A DNA stretch of 64,000 nt from RH-AL1 sp965249685 (GCA_965249685.1 CBDFMN010000003.1:2418001-2482000), one strand, 5' to 3'; shown: positions 34,528 through 45,587, counted from the first letter of the stretch. Notes: generated by a model from the letters alone, not told the origin. Made by a program: numbers and translations.

Positions 34528-34992
34528 ATGATCGGGATGGCAGGACGCGAAGACGCGACGGGGCTGCGGCAGGCCGCGATGGCGGTGCTGGTCCAGGCGG
34601 AGACCGTGGATATCGCGCGAGCGCTGAGAGCCGTCGCCGCGCCGGTGTGCGCGACGCTGCGCGAGCCGGAGAGCGGGCTCGTGATGGTGCGCGGCCGCAC
34701 CGGCGGCGACGGGGCGCCTTTCAACCTGGGTGAGGCGACGGTCTCGCGCGCCGCCGTCCGCCTCGCCAGCGGCGAGGTCGGGTTCGGCTACGTGCTGGGC
34801 CGCGACGGCGAGAAGGCCCGGCTGATTGCCGTCTGCGATGCCCTCATCCAGCGCGACGACCTGGCCGAGGCGGTGGAGGCGCGGGTGCTCGCGCCGTTGC
34901 GCGCCGCGACCGCCGCCGCCCGCGCCGAACGCGACGCGCAGACCGCCGCGACGCGCGTCGATTTCTACACGCTCGTGCGAGGCGAGGGCTGA
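34528..34992 (+). CDS. phnG: C-P lyase core subunit PhnG
   Basis: 154-aa subunit of the PhnGHIJ core complex that, with MgATP, couples methylphosphonate-type substrates to ribose and cleaves the C-P bond. RQAAMAVLVQAE near 15 and FNLGEATVSRAAVRLASGE near 68-85, then GYVLGRD near 90, are PhnG signatures. ATG 34528 is adopted; an in-frame ATG at 34537 is possible. First gene of phnGHIJKLMN, three bases before phnH. Confidence 0.94.
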   Translation: MIGMAGREDATGLRQAAMAVLVQAETVDIARALRAVAAPVCATLREPESGLVMVRGRTGGDGAPFNLGEATVSRAAVRLASGEVGFGYVLGRDGEKARLIAVCDALIQRDDLAEAVEARVLAPLRAATAAARAERDAQTAATRVDFYTLVRGEG

Positions 34993-34995
34993 GCC

Positions 34996-35601
34996 ATGAC
35001 GTCGTCCGCCGTTGCGCCGGCCCTCATTCCGGCCGCCGTCCTCACCGCGCAGGCGACGTTCCGCGCCGCCCTGCAGGCCCTCTCGCGCCCCGGCACGATC
35101 CAGACCATCGCCGGCCCGGTCGACGCGCCCGCCGCGTTGATGCCGGCCACGGCGGCGCTCGCGCTCGCCCTAGGCGACAGCGACACGCCCGTCTGGCTCG
35201 ACCCGACCCTGGCTGCGTCGCCCGAGGTGGGACCCTGGCTGCGCTTTCGCACGGGCACGCCGCTGACCGCCACGCGCGCGGCGGCGACCTTCGCCCTGGT
35301 GGCGGACGCGGCCGGGTTGGGAACCCTCGACGATTTCGCCCTCGGCAGCGACGACTATCCCGACCGCTCCGCCACGTTGATCGTCCAGGTGGAAAGCCTG
35401 ACCGGCGGCCCGCCTCTGGTGCTCCGCGGCCCCGGCGTCAAGGAGACAGCGATACTGGCGGCGGCGCTGCCGCACGGCCTGGCTGGGCAGATCGCCGCAA
35501 CGCGTGGGCTGTTCCCGCGCGGACTCGACTTCCTATTCGTGGCCGACCACGCCATCGCCGCGATCCCGCGCACCACGCGCCTGACGCCGATAGAGAGCTG
35601 A
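34996..35601 (+). CDS. phnH: C-P lyase core subunit PhnH
   Basis: 201-aa subunit of the C-P lyase core. FRAALQALSRPGTIQTIAGP near 18-37 is the family opening; LALGDSDTPVWLDP near 55-70 and LRGPGVKETAILAAALP near 145 are conserved blocks, and FPRGLDFLFVADHAIAAIPR near 178-195 ends the protein as usual. Begins three bases after the phnG stop and ends two bases before the phnI ATG, a tightly packed operon. Confidence 0.95.
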   Translation: MTSSAVAPALIPAAVLTAQATFRAALQALSRPGTIQTIAGPVDAPAALMPATAALALALGDSDTPVWLDPTLAASPEVGPWLRFRTGTPLTATRAAATFALVADAAGLGTLDDFALGSDDYPDRSATLIVQVESLTGGPPLVLRGPGVKETAILAAALPHGLAGQIAATRGLFPRGLDFLFVADHAIAAIPRTTRLTPIES

Positions 35602-35603
35602 AC

Positions 35604-36698
35604 ATGTACGTCGCCGTCAAAGGAGGCGAGCGCGCCATCGCCAACGCCCACCGCCTGCTCGCACACGAGCGGCGGGGCGACCCCGCCGTTCCGGACCTCG
35701 CGCTGGCCCAGATCATGGAGCAGCTGAGCCTCGGCGTCGACCGGGTGATGGTGGAGGGCTCGCTGTACGACCGCGAACTCGCCGCGCTCGCCATCAAGCA
35801 GGCGCGCGGCGACATGATCGAGGCGATCTTCCTCCTGCGCGCCTTCCGCGCGACCCTGCCGCGTTTTGGGGCGAGCGAGCCCGTCGACACCGGCGCGATG
35901 CAGGTGCGCCGACGCGTCTCCTCGACGTTCAAGGACGTGCCGGGCGGCCAGGTGCTGGGGCCGACGTTCGACTACACGCACCGCCTGCTCGACCCGACCC
36001 TCGCCGACGGTGTGGCCCCGCCGCAGCCCGCGCAGTCTGCGGCAATCGACGAGCCGATGCCGCGCGTCACCGACATCCTCGGCCAAGACGGGCTCATCGA
36101 GCCCTCGCCCGCCGCGACGGAGGCGCCCGTCGGCGACCTCACGCGCGAGCCGATGAGTTTCCCCGCCGGCCGCGACCTGCGCCTGCAGAACCTCGCGCGC
36201 GCCGACGAGGGGTTCTTGCTGGCGCTCGGCTACTCCTCGCAGCGCGGCTACGGGCGCAATCACCCGTTCGCCGGCGAGATCCGCATGGGCGAGGTCGCCG
36301 TTGCGTTCTTTGCGGAAGACGCGGGCTTCAGCGTGCCGCTCGGCGCGCTGACCCTGAGCGAATGCCAGATGGTCAACCAGTTTAAGGGCTCGGCGACCGA
36401 AGCGCCGTGCTTCACGCGCGGCTACGGGCTCGCCTTCGGCCAATCCGAACGCAAGACCATGGCCATGGCGCTCGTCGACCGCGCCTTGCGGGCGCAGGAA
36501 CTCGGCGAAGAAGCGCTGGCGCCGGCGCAGGACGAAGAATTCGTTCTCTCCCATTCCGACAACGTGCAGGCGACCGGCTTCGTCGAACATCTGAAATTGC
36601 CCCATTACGTCGACTTCCAGTCCGAACTCGGACTGTTGCGCAAGCTGCGCGCGGAGTTCCGGGCCGCCGAGGCGCCCCTGAAGGAGGCTGCCGAATGA
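35604..36698 (+). CDS. phnI: C-P lyase core subunit PhnI
   Basis: 364-aa subunit that displaces adenine from ATP to attach phosphonate to ribose (with G, H, L in E. coli). MYVAVKGGERAIANAHRLLA at the N-terminus, VMVEGSLYDRELAALAIKQA near 50-68, QRGYGRNHPFAGEIRMGEV near 215-232 and LSHSDNVQATGFVEHLKLPH near 310-330 are PhnI hallmarks. Stop overlaps the phnJ ATG (ATGA). Full length. Confidence 0.96.
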   Translation: MYVAVKGGERAIANAHRLLAHERRGDPAVPDLALAQIMEQLSLGVDRVMVEGSLYDRELAALAIKQARGDMIEAIFLLRAFRATLPRFGASEPVDTGAMQVRRRVSSTFKDVPGGQVLGPTFDYTHRLLDPTLADGVAPPQPAQSAAIDEPMPRVTDILGQDGLIEPSPAATEAPVGDLTREPMSFPAGRDLRLQNLARADEGFLLALGYSSQRGYGRNHPFAGEIRMGEVAVAFFAEDAGFSVPLGALTLSECQMVNQFKGSATEAPCFTRGYGLAFGQSERKTMAMALVDRALRAQELGEEALAPAQDEEFVLSHSDNVQATGFVEHLKLPHYVDFQSELGLLRKLRAEFRAAEAPLKEAAE

Positions 36699-37576
36699 TC
36701 GCGCCCGCCTATAATTTCGCCTATCTCGACGAGGGCACGAAGCGGATGATCCGCCGCGCGATCCTCAAGGCGGTCGCCATCCCGGGCTACCAGGTACCCT
36801 TCGCCAGCCGCGAGATGCCGATGCCCTACGGCTGGGGCACGGGGGGGGTGCAGGTGACCGCCGCCGTGCTCGGCCCGTACGACGTTCTAAAGGTCATAGA
36901 CCAGGGCGCGGACGACACCACCAACGCCGTCTCCATCCGCCATTTCTTCACGCGGACGGCCGGCGTGCGGACCACCACGCGCACCAGCGAGGCGAGCGTG
37001 ATCCAGACGCGACACCGCATCCCGGAGGCGCCCCTGCGCGAGGGTCAAGTGCTGGTTTATCAGGTGCCGATTCCCGAGCCGCTGCGCTTCCTCGAGCCGC
37101 GCGAGACGGAAACGCGGCGCATGCACGCGATCGGCGACTACGGTTTGATGCAGGTCAAGCTCTACGAGGACATCGCCCGCTTCGGTCATATCGCGACGGC
37201 CTACGCCTACCCCGTCATGGTCGCCGGCCGCTACGTCACCGACCCCTCGCCGACTCCCAAGTTCGACAACCCGAAGATGGACCATTGTCCGGCCCTGCAG
37301 CTTTTCGGCGCGGGCCGCGAGAAGCGCATCTATGCCATCCCGCCCTACACGAGCGTGGTCTCGCTCGACTTCGAGGACCACCCGTTCGCGCCCTACCGCT
37401 TCGACGCGCCTTGCGCGCTCTGCGGCGCGCAGGATTCCTACCTCGACGAGATCATCACCGACGATCGCGGCGGGCGGATGTTCGTCTGCTCCGATACGGA
37501 TTACTGCGAGTCGCGGCGCGCGCAGGGCCATTGCAGCCGCGAGGGCGGTCCGATCCCGGAGCGGGCCCATGGTTGA
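36695..37576 (+). CDS. phnJ: C-P lyase catalytic radical-SAM subunit PhnJ
   Basis: 293-aa catalytic subunit carrying the [4Fe-4S] cluster that forms the radical breaking the C-P bond to give ribose 1,2-cyclic phosphate 5-phosphate. The unusual C-terminal cysteine set is intact: PCALCG near 239-244, then VCSDTDYCES near 263-272 and GHCSREGG near 278, with the catalytic Cys in the latter group. PMPYGWGTGGVQVTAAVLGP is near 42-60. ATG 36695 overlaps the phnI stop; the frame is open further left only within phnI. Confidence 0.96.
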   Translation: MIAPAYNFAYLDEGTKRMIRRAILKAVAIPGYQVPFASREMPMPYGWGTGGVQVTAAVLGPYDVLKVIDQGADDTTNAVSIRHFFTRTAGVRTTTRTSEASVIQTRHRIPEAPLREGQVLVYQVPIPEPLRFLEPRETETRRMHAIGDYGLMQVKLYEDIARFGHIATAYAYPVMVAGRYVTDPSPTPKFDNPKMDHCPALQLFGAGREKRIYAIPPYTSVVSLDFEDHPFAPYRFDAPCALCGAQDSYLDEIITDDRGGRMFVCSDTDYCESRRAQGHCSREGGPIPERAHG

Positions 37577-38351
37577 AGACGACGCGCCGCTCCTGCTGGT
37601 CGAAGGGATCGCCAAGAGCTACGGCCGGCTCAGCGCCTGCCGCGACGTGTCCTTCGCGCTCTGCCCCGGCGAGGTGCTGGCGATCGTCGGCGAGTCCGGC
37701 TCCGGCAAGTCGACGCTGCTGCAGATGGTGGCGGCGCAGATGGCGCCGGACGCGGGCCGCGTCTCCTACCGCATGCGCGACGGCGTGCTGCGCGACCTGG
37801 CGAGCCTCGGCGAGGCGGAACGGCGCTTCCTGCTGCGGACGGACTGGGGCTTCGTGCACCAGGATCCGGCGCGCGGGCTGCGCATGGCCGTCTCCGCCGG
37901 CGCCAACGTCGGCGAGCGGCTGATGGCGATCGGCTGGAGCAATTACGGCCGCATCCGCGAGGCCGCGACCGCCTGGTTGGAGCGGGTGGAGATCGCGGCG
38001 GACCGCATCGACGACGCGCCGCGCACCTATTCGGGCGGCATGCGCCAGCGGCTGCAGATCGCCCGCAACCTCGTCACCGCGCCGCGCCTCGTCTTCATGG
38101 ACGAGCCGACGGGCGGCCTCGACGTCTCCGTCCAGGCTCGTCTGCTCGACCTCATGCGCGGCCTCGTCGGCGAGCTCGGTCTCGCGGCGATCATCGTTAC
38201 CCACGACCTTGCAGTGGCGCGCCTCCTGTCCCATCGCATGCTGGTGATGAAGGACGGTCGCGTGATTGAATCGGGTCTCACCGACCAGGTGCTCGACGAC
38301 CCGCGCGAGCCCTACACCCAGCTCCTCGTCTCCTCCATCCTGCCCGCCTGA
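37569..38351 (+). CDS. phnK: C-P lyase ABC-type protein PhnK
   Basis: 260-aa ATP-binding protein that docks on the C-P lyase core rather than driving transport. Walker A GESGSGKST near 42-50, signature YSGGMRQRLQIARNL near 155 and Walker B VFMDEPTGGLDVSVQ near 178. The start overlaps the end of phnJ by eight bases. SCRDVSFALCP and the insertion SLGEAERRFLLRTDWGFVHQ in the Q-loop region are typical of PhnK. Confidence 0.95.
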   Translation: MVEDDAPLLLVEGIAKSYGRLSACRDVSFALCPGEVLAIVGESGSGKSTLLQMVAAQMAPDAGRVSYRMRDGVLRDLASLGEAERRFLLRTDWGFVHQDPARGLRMAVSAGANVGERLMAIGWSNYGRIREAATAWLERVEIAADRIDDAPRTYSGGMRQRLQIARNLVTAPRLVFMDEPTGGLDVSVQARLLDLMRGLVGELGLAAIIVTHDLAVARLLSHRMLVMKDGRVIESGLTDQVLDDPREPYTQLLVSSILPA

Positions 38352-38358
38352 GGACCCC

Positions 38359-39057
38359 ATGCCCGTCATACTCGCCGTAAGCGACGCCCAAAAGACCTTC
38401 ACCATGCACGCGCAGGGGGGTCTGCGCATCCCGGTCGTGCGCGGCGTGACCTTCGCGGCCCGAGCCGGCGAGTGCGTCGTCCTCGCCGGTCCCTCCGGGG
38501 CCGGAAAATCCTCCATCCTGAAGATGATCTTCGGCAATTATCGCTGCGAGCGCGGCGCTATCATGGTCCGGCACGGCGGCGAGACGATCGACATTGCCGC
38601 AGCCGAACCGCGGAAGGTCCTGGCCGTGCGCCGCCACACCATCGGCTACGTCAGCCAGTTCCTGCGCGCCGTGCCGCGCGTCGCCGCCCTCGATGTGGTG
38701 GCGGAGCCGCTGCTGGCGACCGGCGTCCCGCGCCCGGAGGCGCGCGAACGCGCCGGCGCCCTGCTGCGCCGCCTCGCGGTCGCCGAGCGGCTGTGGAGCC
38801 TGCCACCCGCCACCTTCTCCGGCGGCGAGCAGCAGCGCGTCAACATCGCGCGCGGCTTCCTCCCCGATCTGCCACTTCTCCTGCTGGACGAACCGACCGC
38901 CTCCCTCGACGCGGAGAACAGCGCGCTGGTGATCGACCTCATCGACGAGAAAAAGCGCGGCGGGGCGGCGATGGTGGCCATCGTCCACGACGAGGCGGTG
39001 CGCGCGCGCATCGCCGACCGGACGGTGGACGTCGCCTCGTTCGCGGCCGCCGCGTGA
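38359..39057 (+). CDS. phnL: C-P lyase ABC-type protein PhnL
   Basis: 232-aa ATP-binding protein of the C-P lyase complex. KTFTMHAQGGLRIPVVRGV near 12-30 is the PhnL opening; Walker A GPSGAGKSS near 45-53, VSQFLRAVPRVAALDVVAEP near 98-115, signature FSGGEQQRVNIARG near 153 and Walker B LLLDEPTASLD near 175. Seven bases after phnK; its stop overlaps the phnM ATG. Confidence 0.95.
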   Translation: MPVILAVSDAQKTFTMHAQGGLRIPVVRGVTFAARAGECVVLAGPSGAGKSSILKMIFGNYRCERGAIMVRHGGETIDIAAAEPRKVLAVRRHTIGYVSQFLRAVPRVAALDVVAEPLLATGVPRPEARERAGALLRRLAVAERLWSLPPATFSGGEQQRVNIARGFLPDLPLLLLDEPTASLDAENSALVIDLIDEKKRGGAAMVAIVHDEAVRARIADRTVDVASFAAAA

Positions 39058-40211
39058 TGAGCAGCCAATCCGACACCGTCCTGAGCAACGCACGGATCGT
39101 TCTTGCCGACCGCGTGATCGCGCGCGGCTGGCTCGCCATGGCCGACGGGATCATCGCCGAATTCGGGGAGGGCGACGCGCGCGGCCCGGTCATCGACCTG
39201 GCCGGCGACCTCCTGATGCCCGGCCTCGTCGAGCTCCACACCGACCACCTCGAAACGCACTACCAGCCGCGGCCCAAGGTCAAATGGGACGCCCTCGCCG
39301 CGGTCATCGCGCACGACGGGCAGCTGGCGACGAGCGGCATCACCACCGTGCTCGACTCCCTGCGCGTCTGGCGCGAGGACGGGGCCGAAGACCTCGACGG
39401 CGAGGCGGGCATCCTCGCCGACGCGATCGCCGCGGCCCGCACCGCCGACCTGCTGCGCGCCGACCATTTCCTCCACCTGCGCTGCGAGATCCCGATGCCG
39501 AGCGTCATCGGCGAAGCGACGAGCCTCGTCGGGCGGCCGGACGTCCGGCTGCTCTCGTTGATGGACCATACGCCGGGGCAGCGGCAGTTCCGCGACGCGA
39601 GCAAGATGCGCGACTACTACCGCGGCAAGAGCGGCGGCCTGACCGAAGCGCAGCTCGACCACCTCTTCGCCCAGCGCCTCAAGCTGCAGGAGACCTACGC
39701 CGCCGGTAACATGCGCGCCGTCGTGGCGTTGGCGCACGCGCATCGCGTGCCGCTCGCCAGCCACGACGACACCACGGCGGAGAACGTCGCCGACGCCATC
39801 CGCGACGGCGTGCAGGTCGGCGAGTTCCCGACGACGCTGGAGGCCGCCGAGGGCCTGCACGAGGCCGGCATCGCCGTGCTGATGGGGGCGCCCAACGTGG
39901 TGCGCGGCGGCTCGCACTCCGGCAACATCGCCGCGGTCGACCTCGCCCGCGCCGGGCTGCTGGACATCCTCTCCTCGGATTACGTGCCCTCAAGCCTGCT
40001 GGCCGGCGCGCTGGCGCTGCCGCGCCAGGTGCCCGGCATGGCGCTCGCCGCCGCGGTGCGTACGGTAACCAAACGACCGGCCGAAGCCGTCGGGCTCGGC
40101 GATCGCGGCGAGGTGGCCATCGGCAAGCGGGCCGACCTCATCCGCGTGCACCAGGCAGCCGGCGCGGCGGTCGTCCGCAGCGCCTGGCGCGCGGGACGGC
40201 GGGTCGCGTGA
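39057..40211 (+). CDS. phnM: Alpha-D-ribose 1-methylphosphonate 5-triphosphate diphosphatase PhnM
   Basis: 384-aa canonical PhnM, removing pyrophosphate from the ribose-triphosphate adduct. Metal ligands in VELHTDHLETHYQPRP near 59-74, the long GITTVLDSLRVW near 97, HLRCEIP near 140, LASHDDTT near 240 and GAPNVVRGGSHSGN near 280. ATG 39057 overlaps the phnL stop (TGATGA), and the frame to the left lies inside phnL. A second, divergent PhnM-like gene is on the leftward phn transcript (28470-29663). Confidence 0.95.
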   Translation: MSSQSDTVLSNARIVLADRVIARGWLAMADGIIAEFGEGDARGPVIDLAGDLLMPGLVELHTDHLETHYQPRPKVKWDALAAVIAHDGQLATSGITTVLDSLRVWREDGAEDLDGEAGILADAIAAARTADLLRADHFLHLRCEIPMPSVIGEATSLVGRPDVRLLSLMDHTPGQRQFRDASKMRDYYRGKSGGLTEAQLDHLFAQRLKLQETYAAGNMRAVVALAHAHRVPLASHDDTTAENVADAIRDGVQVGEFPTTLEAAEGLHEAGIAVLMGAPNVVRGGSHSGNIAAVDLARAGLLDILSSDYVPSSLLAGALALPRQVPGMALAAAVRTVTKRPAEAVGLGDRGEVAIGKRADLIRVHQAAGAAVVRSAWRAGRRVA

Positions 40212-40780
40212 CGGCCGCCTCCGGGCGCCTCGGGCCGGGCCGGCTCGTGCTGGTCGTCGGCCCGAGCGGCGCCGGCAAGGACACGCTTCTCGCGCTCGCT
40301 CGCACGGCTTGCGACGGAGACGGCCGCACGGTCTTCGCGCAACGGCTGGTGACCCGCCCTGCCTCATGCTTCGAGGAGAACGCGAGCCTGACGCCCGCCC
40401 AGTTCGAGGAGGCGCTCGAGCGCGGCGCGCTGGCGCTGCATTGGGAGGCGCACGGCCTGCGTTACGGCCTGGCGCGCGCGATCGACGACGACATCCGCGC
40501 CGGCCGGACCGTGGTGGCGAACGTTTCACGCACGGTCGCCGCGCAGGCCCGCGCGGCCTATGCCGCCGTGACGGTGGTGGCGGTCACCGCACCTGCCGAC
40601 GTCCTCGCCGCGCGGCTCGCCGCCCGCGCACGGACGAGCGACGGCTCCCTGGTCGCACGCCTGAACCGCAGCGTCGCCGATGCAGCGCCGGACGTGACGA
40701 TCGTCAACGTCGGACGGCTGGAGGACGGCGCCCGCGCCCTGCTGGCGGCGATCGGCGCGGATGTGGCGGCTCACGGGTGA
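40208..40780 (+). CDS. phnN: Ribose 1,5-bisphosphate phosphokinase PhnN
   Basis: 190-aa kinase turning ribose 1,5-bisphosphate into PRPP, the end of the C-P lyase salvage path. Guanylate-kinase-like: P-loop GPSGAGKDTLL near 18-28, RLVTRPAS near 48-55 and HWEAHGLRYGL near 78-90. GTG start overlaps the phnM stop (GTGA). Last gene of the phnGHIJKLMN run. No phnP follows; a 10-base palindrome ACCCATGGGT lies just after at 40822-40831. Confidence 0.93.
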   Translation: MTAASGRLGPGRLVLVVGPSGAGKDTLLALARTACDGDGRTVFAQRLVTRPASCFEENASLTPAQFEEALERGALALHWEAHGLRYGLARAIDDDIRAGRTVVANVSRTVAAQARAAYAAVTVVAVTAPADVLAARLAARARTSDGSLVARLNRSVADAAPDVTIVNVGRLEDGARALLAAIGADVAAHG

Positions 40781-41031
40781 GGCGGGCAAGGACTTCTGGC
40801 TCGTGGTAACCGTCGGGATGAACCCATGGGTGGACGCGGCGCCGCCAATTGCCCCACTCCCGCCGCGCTTAGGGTTGCGCACAAAAAAGCCGTATGTTAC
40901 GCACCGGTCGCCGGAAGGCGGACCGCAAGGGCCGCGCCATTCCGCGCGTCGCTGCCCCACGGTCAAGGATGATCACCCTCTTGATTTCGCAGGGTTTCCA
41001 GGCGGCTTCACAAGAGGTTCAGGGGCACGGA

Positions 41032-41595
41032 TTGACGAAAGAGGAAACACTCGTCTCCGGCATGGCCGGGCGCTATGCGCAAGCCCTGTTCGAACTCGCC
41101 AAAGAGTCCAAGACGACCGATCAGGTCGCCGCCGACCTCGTCGCCTTCCGCGAACTCGTGGCCCAAAGCGACGACTTCCGTCGCTTCGTGAAGAGCCCGG
41201 TGTTCACCGCCGACGAGCAGGTTCGCTCGCTCAACGCGATTCTGACCAAGGCGGGGATCGCCGGCCAGGCCGCCAGGTTCCTCAAGCTCGTCGCCACCAA
41301 GCGCCGGCTCTTCGCGGTCGACGACATGATTTCCGGCTACCAGCGCCTCTACGACGCCTCGCGCGGCGTCACCCGCGCCGAAGTGACGGTGGCCGAGCCG
41401 CTCAAAGACGCCCACGTCGCGGCCATCGAGAACGCGCTCGCGGACATCGCCGCCAGCCGGAGCGTCGAGGTCACCGTCAAAGTCGATCCGTCGATCATCG
41501 GCGGCATGATCGTCAAGCTCGGGTCCCGCATGGTTGACTCTTCGCTTAAAACAAAACTCAACCTGATCCGCACACGCATGAAAGAGGTCGGCTGA
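41032..41595 (+). CDS. atpH: ATP synthase F1 subunit delta
   Basis: Delta subunit on top of F1, joining it to the peripheral stalk. A TTG start at 41032 (AGGGG upstream) yields 187 aa, the normal length; an in-frame ATG at 40969 would add 21 residues. SGMAGRYAQALFELAKES near 10-27 is the family N-terminus, and the C-terminal SVEVTVKVDPSIIGGMIVKL with GSRMVDSSLKTKL is the delta signature. Stop overlaps the atpA ATG region by one base. Preceded by about 250 bases after phnN that should hold the atp promoter. Confidence 0.9.
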   Translation: MTKEETLVSGMAGRYAQALFELAKESKTTDQVAADLVAFRELVAQSDDFRRFVKSPVFTADEQVRSLNAILTKAGIAGQAARFLKLVATKRRLFAVDDMISGYQRLYDASRGVTRAEVTVAEPLKDAHVAAIENALADIAASRSVEVTVKVDPSIIGGMIVKLGSRMVDSSLKTKLNLIRTRMKEVG

Positions 41596-43124
41596 TGGAT
41601 ATCCGCGCCGCTGAAATTTCCTCGATCCTCAAGAACGAGATCGCCAACTTTGGCAACGAGGCCGAAGTCACCGAAGTCGGCCAGGTGCTGTCGGTCGGTG
41701 ACGGCATCGCCCGCGTCTACGGGCTGGACAATTGCCAGGCCGGCGAGATGGTCGAGTTCGAGTCGGGCGTGCAGGGCATGGCCCTCAATCTCGAATCCGA
41801 CAACGTCGGCGTCGTAATTTTCGGCTCCGACCGCGAGATCAAGGAAGGCCAGACCGTCAAGCGCACCGGCGCCATCGTCGACGTGCCGGTCGGCAAGGGC
41901 CTGCTCGGCCGCGTCGTTGACGCGCTCGGCAACCCAATCGACGGTAAAGGGCCGATCGAGGCGGCGCACCGCGCCCGCGTCGACGTCAAGGCCCCCGGCA
42001 TCATCCCACGCAAGTCGGTGCACGAGCCGATGGCGACGGGCCTGAAGGCCATCGACGCGCTCATCCCGATCGGCCGTGGCCAGCGCGAGCTGATCATCGG
42101 CGACCGGCAGACCGGCAAGACGGCCGTCGCCCTCGACGCGATCCTCAACCAGAAGTCGCTCAATAAGGGCACGGACGAGTCGGCCAAGCTGTATTGCGTC
42201 TACGTCGCCATCGGCCAGAAACGCTCCACCGTCGCCCAGTTCGTCAAGGTGCTTGAGGAGCAGGGCGCGCTGGAATATTCGATCATCGTGGCGGCCACCG
42301 CCTCCGACCCGGCGCCGATGCAGTTCCTGGCGCCGTTCGCCGGCTGCGCCATGGGCGAGTTCTTTCGCGACAACGCGATGCACGCGCTGATCGTCTATGA
42401 CGACCTCTCCAAACAGGCCGTCGCCTACCGCCAGATGTCCCTGCTGCTGCGCCGCCCGCCCGGCCGCGAGGCTTACCCCGGCGACGTGTTCTATCTTCAC
42501 TCCCGCCTGCTCGAGCGCTCCGCCAAGCTCAACGACGCCCGCGGCGGCGGCTCGCTGACCGCCCTGCCCGTCATCGAGACGCAGGCCAACGACGTCTCGG
42601 CCTACATCCCCACCAACGTGATCTCCATCACCGACGGCCAGATCTTTCTGGAGACGGACCTGTTCTACCAGGGTATCCGCCCGGCGGTGAACGTTGGCCT
42701 GTCCGTGTCGCGCGTCGGCTCGTCGGCGCAGACCAAGTCGATGAAAAAGGTCGCCGGCAAGATCAAGGGTGAACTCGCGCAGTATCGCGAGATGGCCGCC
42801 TTCGCCCAATTCGGCTCCGACCTCGACCCTTCGACGCAGAAGCTGCTGGCCCGCGGCGCGCGCCTGACCGAGCTCCTCAAGCAGGCGCAGTTCTCGCCGC
42901 TCAAGACGGAGGAGCAGGTTTGCGTGATCTACGCCGGCGTCAACGGCTACCTCGACACGATGGGCGTCGATAAGGTACGGCCCTTCGAGGATGCGCTGCT
43001 GGCGCAGCTGCGCACCAAGCACACCGACCTTCTCGAGGCGATCCGCACCTCCAAGGACCTCTCCGACGATTCCGCGGGGAAGCTGAAGAGCCTCGTCGAG
43101 GACGTTGCCAAGAGTTTCGCTTGA
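41595..43124 (+). CDS. atpA: ATP synthase F1 subunit alpha
   Basis: 509-aa non-catalytic nucleotide-binding subunit. P-loop GDRQTGKTAVALDAI near 169-183, RVVDALGNPIDGKGPIE near 105-120, family signature PAVNVGLSVSRVGSSAQ near 362-380. Full length, no irregularity. Starts at the last base of atpH; atpG follows after 68 bases. Acts in the alpha3beta3 head with atpD product. Confidence 0.98.
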   Translation: MDIRAAEISSILKNEIANFGNEAEVTEVGQVLSVGDGIARVYGLDNCQAGEMVEFESGVQGMALNLESDNVGVVIFGSDREIKEGQTVKRTGAIVDVPVGKGLLGRVVDALGNPIDGKGPIEAAHRARVDVKAPGIIPRKSVHEPMATGLKAIDALIPIGRGQRELIIGDRQTGKTAVALDAILNQKSLNKGTDESAKLYCVYVAIGQKRSTVAQFVKVLEEQGALEYSIIVAATASDPAPMQFLAPFAGCAMGEFFRDNAMHALIVYDDLSKQAVAYRQMSLLLRRPPGREAYPGDVFYLHSRLLERSAKLNDARGGGSLTALPVIETQANDVSAYIPTNVISITDGQIFLETDLFYQGIRPAVNVGLSVSRVGSSAQTKSMKKVAGKIKGELAQYREMAAFAQFGSDLDPSTQKLLARGARLTELLKQAQFSPLKTEEQVCVIYAGVNGYLDTMGVDKVRPFEDALLAQLRTKHTDLLEAIRTSKDLSDDSAGKLKSLVEDVAKSFA

Positions 43125-43192
43125 TCGTCCTGCAGTTCCACCACGGCATCCGACGCGTCCCGCGCCGGCTCGGCCGTCGAGACGGATAAGAC

Positions 43193-44074
43193 ATGCCCTC
43201 GCTCAAGGACCTCCGGAACCGCATCTCCTCCGTCAAGGCGACGCAGAAGATCACCAAGGCGATGCAGATGGTGGCCGCAGCCAAGTTGCGCCGTGCCTCG
43301 ATGGCCGCGGAGGCGGCCCGCCCCTATGCGGAACGTATGGAGAAGGTGCTGGGCAGCCTGGCCTCCAGCCTCGGCAGCGGCTCCAGCGCGCCGCCGCTGC
43401 TGCGCGGGACCGGCTCGGACCAGACTCACCTCCTCGTCGTGTGCTCGGCCGAGCGTGGACTGTGCGGCGGCTTCAACGCCTCCATAGCCCGGCTTGCGCG
43501 CGACCGCATCAACGCCCTCCTGAGGGACGGTAAGACCGTCAAGATCATCTGCGTCGGCAGGAAAGCCAACGACGTCCTGCGCCGTCAGTTCGGCGACAAG
43601 ATCATTCAGCTGATCGACCTGCGCGGCGAGAAGGTGCTGAACTACGGCGTCGCCGCGCCGATCGGCGCCAACATCATCGACCGGTTCCACCGCGGCGAAT
43701 TCGACGTCTGCACCTTGTTTTTCTCGCGCTTCCAGTCGGTGATCCTGCAGATCCCGACGGCGCTGCAGCTCGTCCCGCTGCTGCTGCCCAAGAGCGCGGA
43801 GGTGACGACGGGCACCGGCTCGGCCTACGAATACGAGCCGGAGGAAGAGGATATCCTCACCGCGCTGCTGCCGCGCAACATCTCGGTGCAGGTGTTTCGC
43901 GCGCTGCTCGAGAACGCCGCCTCGGAACAGGGCGCACGGATGAGCGCGATGGATTCGGCCACCCGCAACGCCGGCGAAATGATCAAGAAGCAGACGATGC
44001 TCTACAATCGCTCCCGCCAGGCGATGATCACCAAAGAACTCATCGAAATCATCTCGGGCGCCGAGGCGCTCTAG
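43193..44074 (+). CDS. atpG: ATP synthase F1 subunit gamma
   Basis: 293-aa central-shaft subunit. N-terminal coiled-coil arm MPSLKDLRNRISSVKATQKI and TKAMQMVAAAKLRRA, central SAERGLCGGFNASI near 85-98, and C-terminal helix RMSAMDSATRNAGEMIKKQ with ITKELIEIISGAEAL are diagnostic. Complete, 39 bases before atpD. Rotates inside the alpha/beta head. Confidence 0.98.
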   Translation: MPSLKDLRNRISSVKATQKITKAMQMVAAAKLRRASMAAEAARPYAERMEKVLGSLASSLGSGSSAPPLLRGTGSDQTHLLVVCSAERGLCGGFNASIARLARDRINALLRDGKTVKIICVGRKANDVLRRQFGDKIIQLIDLRGEKVLNYGVAAPIGANIIDRFHRGEFDVCTLFFSRFQSVILQIPTALQLVPLLLPKSAEVTTGTGSAYEYEPEEEDILTALLPRNISVQVFRALLENAASEQGARMSAMDSATRNAGEMIKKQTMLYNRSRQAMITKELIEIISGAEAL

Positions 44075-44113
44075 GGGCGCCGCGTCCCACCCATCAAAGA
44101 GGATAGAGAACCC

Positions 44114-45565
<1,452 letters not shown>

Positions 45566-45587
45566 TCGACACCGGGTCCTCCTCGGC

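Noticed and set aside
40822..40831. ACCCATGGGT palindrome after phnN
   Set aside because: Short and common; nothing ties it to a terminator or operator.
41349..43022. A 557-codon minus-strand frame over atpA
   Set aside because: Mirror of atpA; rich in Arg/Leu/Val/Asp without a family.
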